Part shown: positions 7,509-8,478 of the stretch, piece by piece | How the letters are laid out: each line of letters starts with the position of its first letter | Position numbering within the stretch: position 1 is the stretch's first letter | DNA from: Desulfobacteraceae bacterium | Lineage (GTDB): Bacteria > Desulfobacterota > Desulfobacteria > Desulfobacterales > SG8-13 | Length of the DNA: 8,478 nt | Direction: 5' to 3' | Assembly: GCA_029287875.1 (NCBI GenBank) | Contig: JARFQH010000259.1 | Location: 1 to 8,478, forward strand | Notes under the pieces: model-generated | Databases searched by the model: none | What the model saw: the letters and a program-made list of their open reading frames with translations, nothing else | Told to the model about the DNA's origin: nothing | Program-made: the position numbers and the translations under genes

Positions 7509-7529
7509 GCGCCGGTATGAACCCGGCGT
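7509..7529 (+). other. GC-rich hairpin after the response regulator gene
   Basis: CGCCGG (7510-7515) and CCGGCG (7523-7528) form a perfect stem around the loop TATGAAC, extendable by one G-U pair. An outer CCCGA (7501-7505) could pair with TCGGG (7539-7543). No T-tract follows, so intrinsic termination is doubtful; it could act as mRNA stabiliser or weak attenuator. Confidence 0.5.
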
Positions 7530-7552
7530 CCGTCAAAATCGGGGCGGGTCGA

Positions 7553-7615
7553 CCGGTTGAGCCGGCCTAACGGACCTAACGGGCTAAACCGGCTCAACGG
7601 GCTTAACCGATATAA
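7553..7615 (+). repeat. Tandem array of seven degenerate 9-bp units (consensus about CCGGCTTAA)
   Basis: Units in order are CCGGTTGAG, CCGGCCTAA, CGGACCTAA, CGGGCTAAA, CCGGCTCAA, CGGGCTTAA and CCGATATAA. The spacing is exactly 9 bp throughout, with the last unit most diverged. The array lies just upstream of the ribosome site of the HdrD-like gene. Because 9 is a multiple of 3, it stays open in the downstream frame and reads as an Asn-Gly/Arg-Leu/Pro triplet repeat, probably not translated. It resembles a replication-slippage minisatellite. Confidence 0.8.
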
Positions 7616-7627
7616 CTTTACTCCTGC

Positions 7628-7632
7628 GGAGG
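7628..7632 (+). promoter_or_regulatory. Ribosome binding site deciding the HdrD-like start
   Basis: GGAGG with 5 nt spacing to the ATG at 7638 supports that start over the upstream in-frame TTG at 7557, which lies inside the 9-bp tandem array and lacks a comparable site. Confidence 0.75.
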
Positions 7633-7637
7633 AACCG

Positions 7638-8478
7638 ATGTCATCACCGGTAATCGTGCTCAAGAGAAAAGAAGGGTCCACATTCAAGGACGAGCTCATG
7701 GCCTTGCTGCCGGAAGGCGGCAACCTCAATGCGTGCCTGACCTGCGGTCTGTGTGCATCCGGCTGTCCGGCCACCGGACTGGAGGATATGGATCCCCGGA
7801 AATTTTTACGCCTGGCGGCTCTCGGCCTCGACGAAGAGGTGTTGAATTCAAATTGGGCCTGGATGTGCACCATGTGCCAGCGCTGCGTTTACGCCTGCCC
7901 AATGAAAATCGACATCCCCCAGCTGGTGTTCAATGTACGCAACCGCTGGCCCAAGGATCATCAGCCCAAGGGAATTCGAGGCTCCTGCGAGATGGCTTTC
8001 AAGCATAAAACCTGCAGTGCCATGGGGGCGTCCGAAGAAGACTTTCAGTTCGTGGTGGAGGACGTGCTGGAAGAATATCGCGAAACCCAGCCGGAATTCG
8101 CCCAAATGCAGGCGCCCCTCGACAAGGAGGGGGCCGAATTCTTTTTAAATCAAAACTCCCGCGAGCCGGTCACCGAGCCGGATGAAATGGTACCGCTGTG
8201 GAAGATCCTGCACCTGGTGGGTGCGGACTGGACATACGGCACCAAGGGTTGGGCGGCCGAAAACTACTGCTTGTTCTGTGCCGATCTGGAAAACTGGGAG
8301 AAGAATGTTCGGATCAAGGCCGAGGTGGTCGACCAACTCAAGAGCAGAGTTTGGCTCAACACCGAGTGAGGGCACGAATTCTTCTCGGTCCGGGTCGGAC
8401 TGAAAAAATTCAACATCGAGCACAAGTTTGAAGTCAAGAGCATCATCGAATACTATGCCCAGTGGGTGCGCGAAGGAA
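7638..8478 (+). CDS. HdrD-like iron-sulfur oxidoreductase (HdrC-HdrB type), selenoprotein, cut by the window's right edge
   Basis: From the ATG at 7638, 243 codons lead to TGA at 8367-8369, read as Sec244. The frame then stays open for 36 more codons to the window end with conserved-looking sequence (GHEFFSVRVGLKKFN...IIEYYAQWVREG). Residues 33-43 (CLTCGLCASGC) and 77-87 (CTMCQRCVYAC) are two HdrC-type [4Fe-4S] motifs, the second followed by PMKIDIP. The middle, VGADWTYGTKGWAAENYCLFCAD, is typical of HdrD/GlpC-like proteins, which carry cysteine-rich CCG domains. The Sec lies in TE-U-GHE, where relatives have TECGHA; that Cys belongs to the CCG-type cluster-binding region. In HdrB/HdrD such clusters reduce disulfides or relay electrons. 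The substrate here is unknown. It probably works with the upstream HdrA/MvhD in place of HdrB and HdrC, but is separated from them by metVF and the regulator gene. Confidence 0.87.
8367..8403 (+). promoter_or_regulatory. Sec UGA codon and SECIS-like hairpin in the HdrD-like gene
   Basis: After the TGA at 8367-8369 and a 15-nt spacer, TCGGTCC (8385-8391) pairs with GGACTGA (8397-8403): seven base pairs with one G-U, loop GGGTC (8392-8396), G first, 22 nt from the UGA. This is nearly the same geometry as in hdrA and mvhD. The protein similarity to HdrD-like families spans the UGA. Confidence 0.85.

Noticed and set aside
7509..7543. Rho-independent terminator after the response regulator
   Set aside because: The stem is good but no T-run follows, so it is listed only as a hairpin.
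7553..7615. CRISPR-like array
   Set aside because: Units are 9 bp and directly adjacent with no spacers.
7557..7637. TTG start giving an N-terminal Asn-Gly-Leu repeat on the HdrD-like protein
   Set aside because: The sequence is the 9-bp tandem array read in frame; the ATG at 7638 has GGAGG at proper spacing and begins conserved protein sequence.
350..8478. Genome-wide UGA reassignment (to Trp or Gly)
   Set aside because: UGA ends hdrA, mvhD, metV and metF at places where the next gene starts or homology ends, and the three internal UGAs correspond to Cys, not Trp or Gly.

Overview
The window (about 58% GC by eye, genes packed head to tail, every supported gene on the + strand) looks like chromosomal DNA from a selenocysteine-decoding anaerobe, most likely a sulfate-reducing or syntrophic member of the Desulfobacterota. 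The organism call is inferred from gene content: a methylene-tetrahydrofolate reductase (MetV/MetF) locus fused to a heterodisulfide-reductase-type electron hub (HdrA, MvhD, HdrD-like) is typical of anaerobes that run the Wood-Ljungdahl pathway. No taxonomic marker lies in the window.

Layout. 1-338: 3' end of a first MetF-like gene. 350-4828: a giant HdrA-type flavoprotein (1492 residues) read through an in-frame UGA at 572-574. It consists of a selenocysteine HdrA half, a GltD/NfnL-like NAD(P)H-flavin module inserted into its ferredoxin region, and a second HdrA half with C-terminal ferredoxin clusters. 4825-5292: mvhD, overlapping hdrA by ATGA and read through UGA at 4873-4875. 5371-6039: metV. 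6036-6968: a second, complete metF, overlapping metV by ATGA. 6969-7099: spacer with a hairpin repeat. 7100-7492: stand-alone receiver-domain response regulator. 7493-7637: spacer with a GC-rich hairpin and a 9-bp tandem repeat array. 7638-8478: HdrD-like iron-sulfur protein read through UGA at 8367-8369 and cut by the window edge.

The central observation is that three of the redox genes each carry an in-frame UGA exactly where the family has a conserved cysteine. Each UGA is followed by a hairpin (stems of 6, 7 and 7 bp) whose apical loop starts with G, 20-22 nt downstream of the UGA, which is the geometry of a bacterial SECIS element. UGA is also used as a genuine stop for hdrA, mvhD, metV and metF, so general codon reassignment is unlikely. 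Naive gene calling would split or truncate all three selenoprotein genes.

Working model (inference): MetV/MetF interconvert methylene- and methyl-tetrahydrofolate. HdrA, through its flavins, iron-sulfur clusters and inserted NAD(P)H module, couples that reaction to NAD(P)H and ferredoxin or another low-potential carrier. MvhD and the HdrD-like protein act as electron-transfer partners. This resembles the MetVF-HdrABC-MvhD assembly of acetogens such as Moorella, but with separate HdrB and HdrC absent from the window and selenium placed at three electron-transfer sites.
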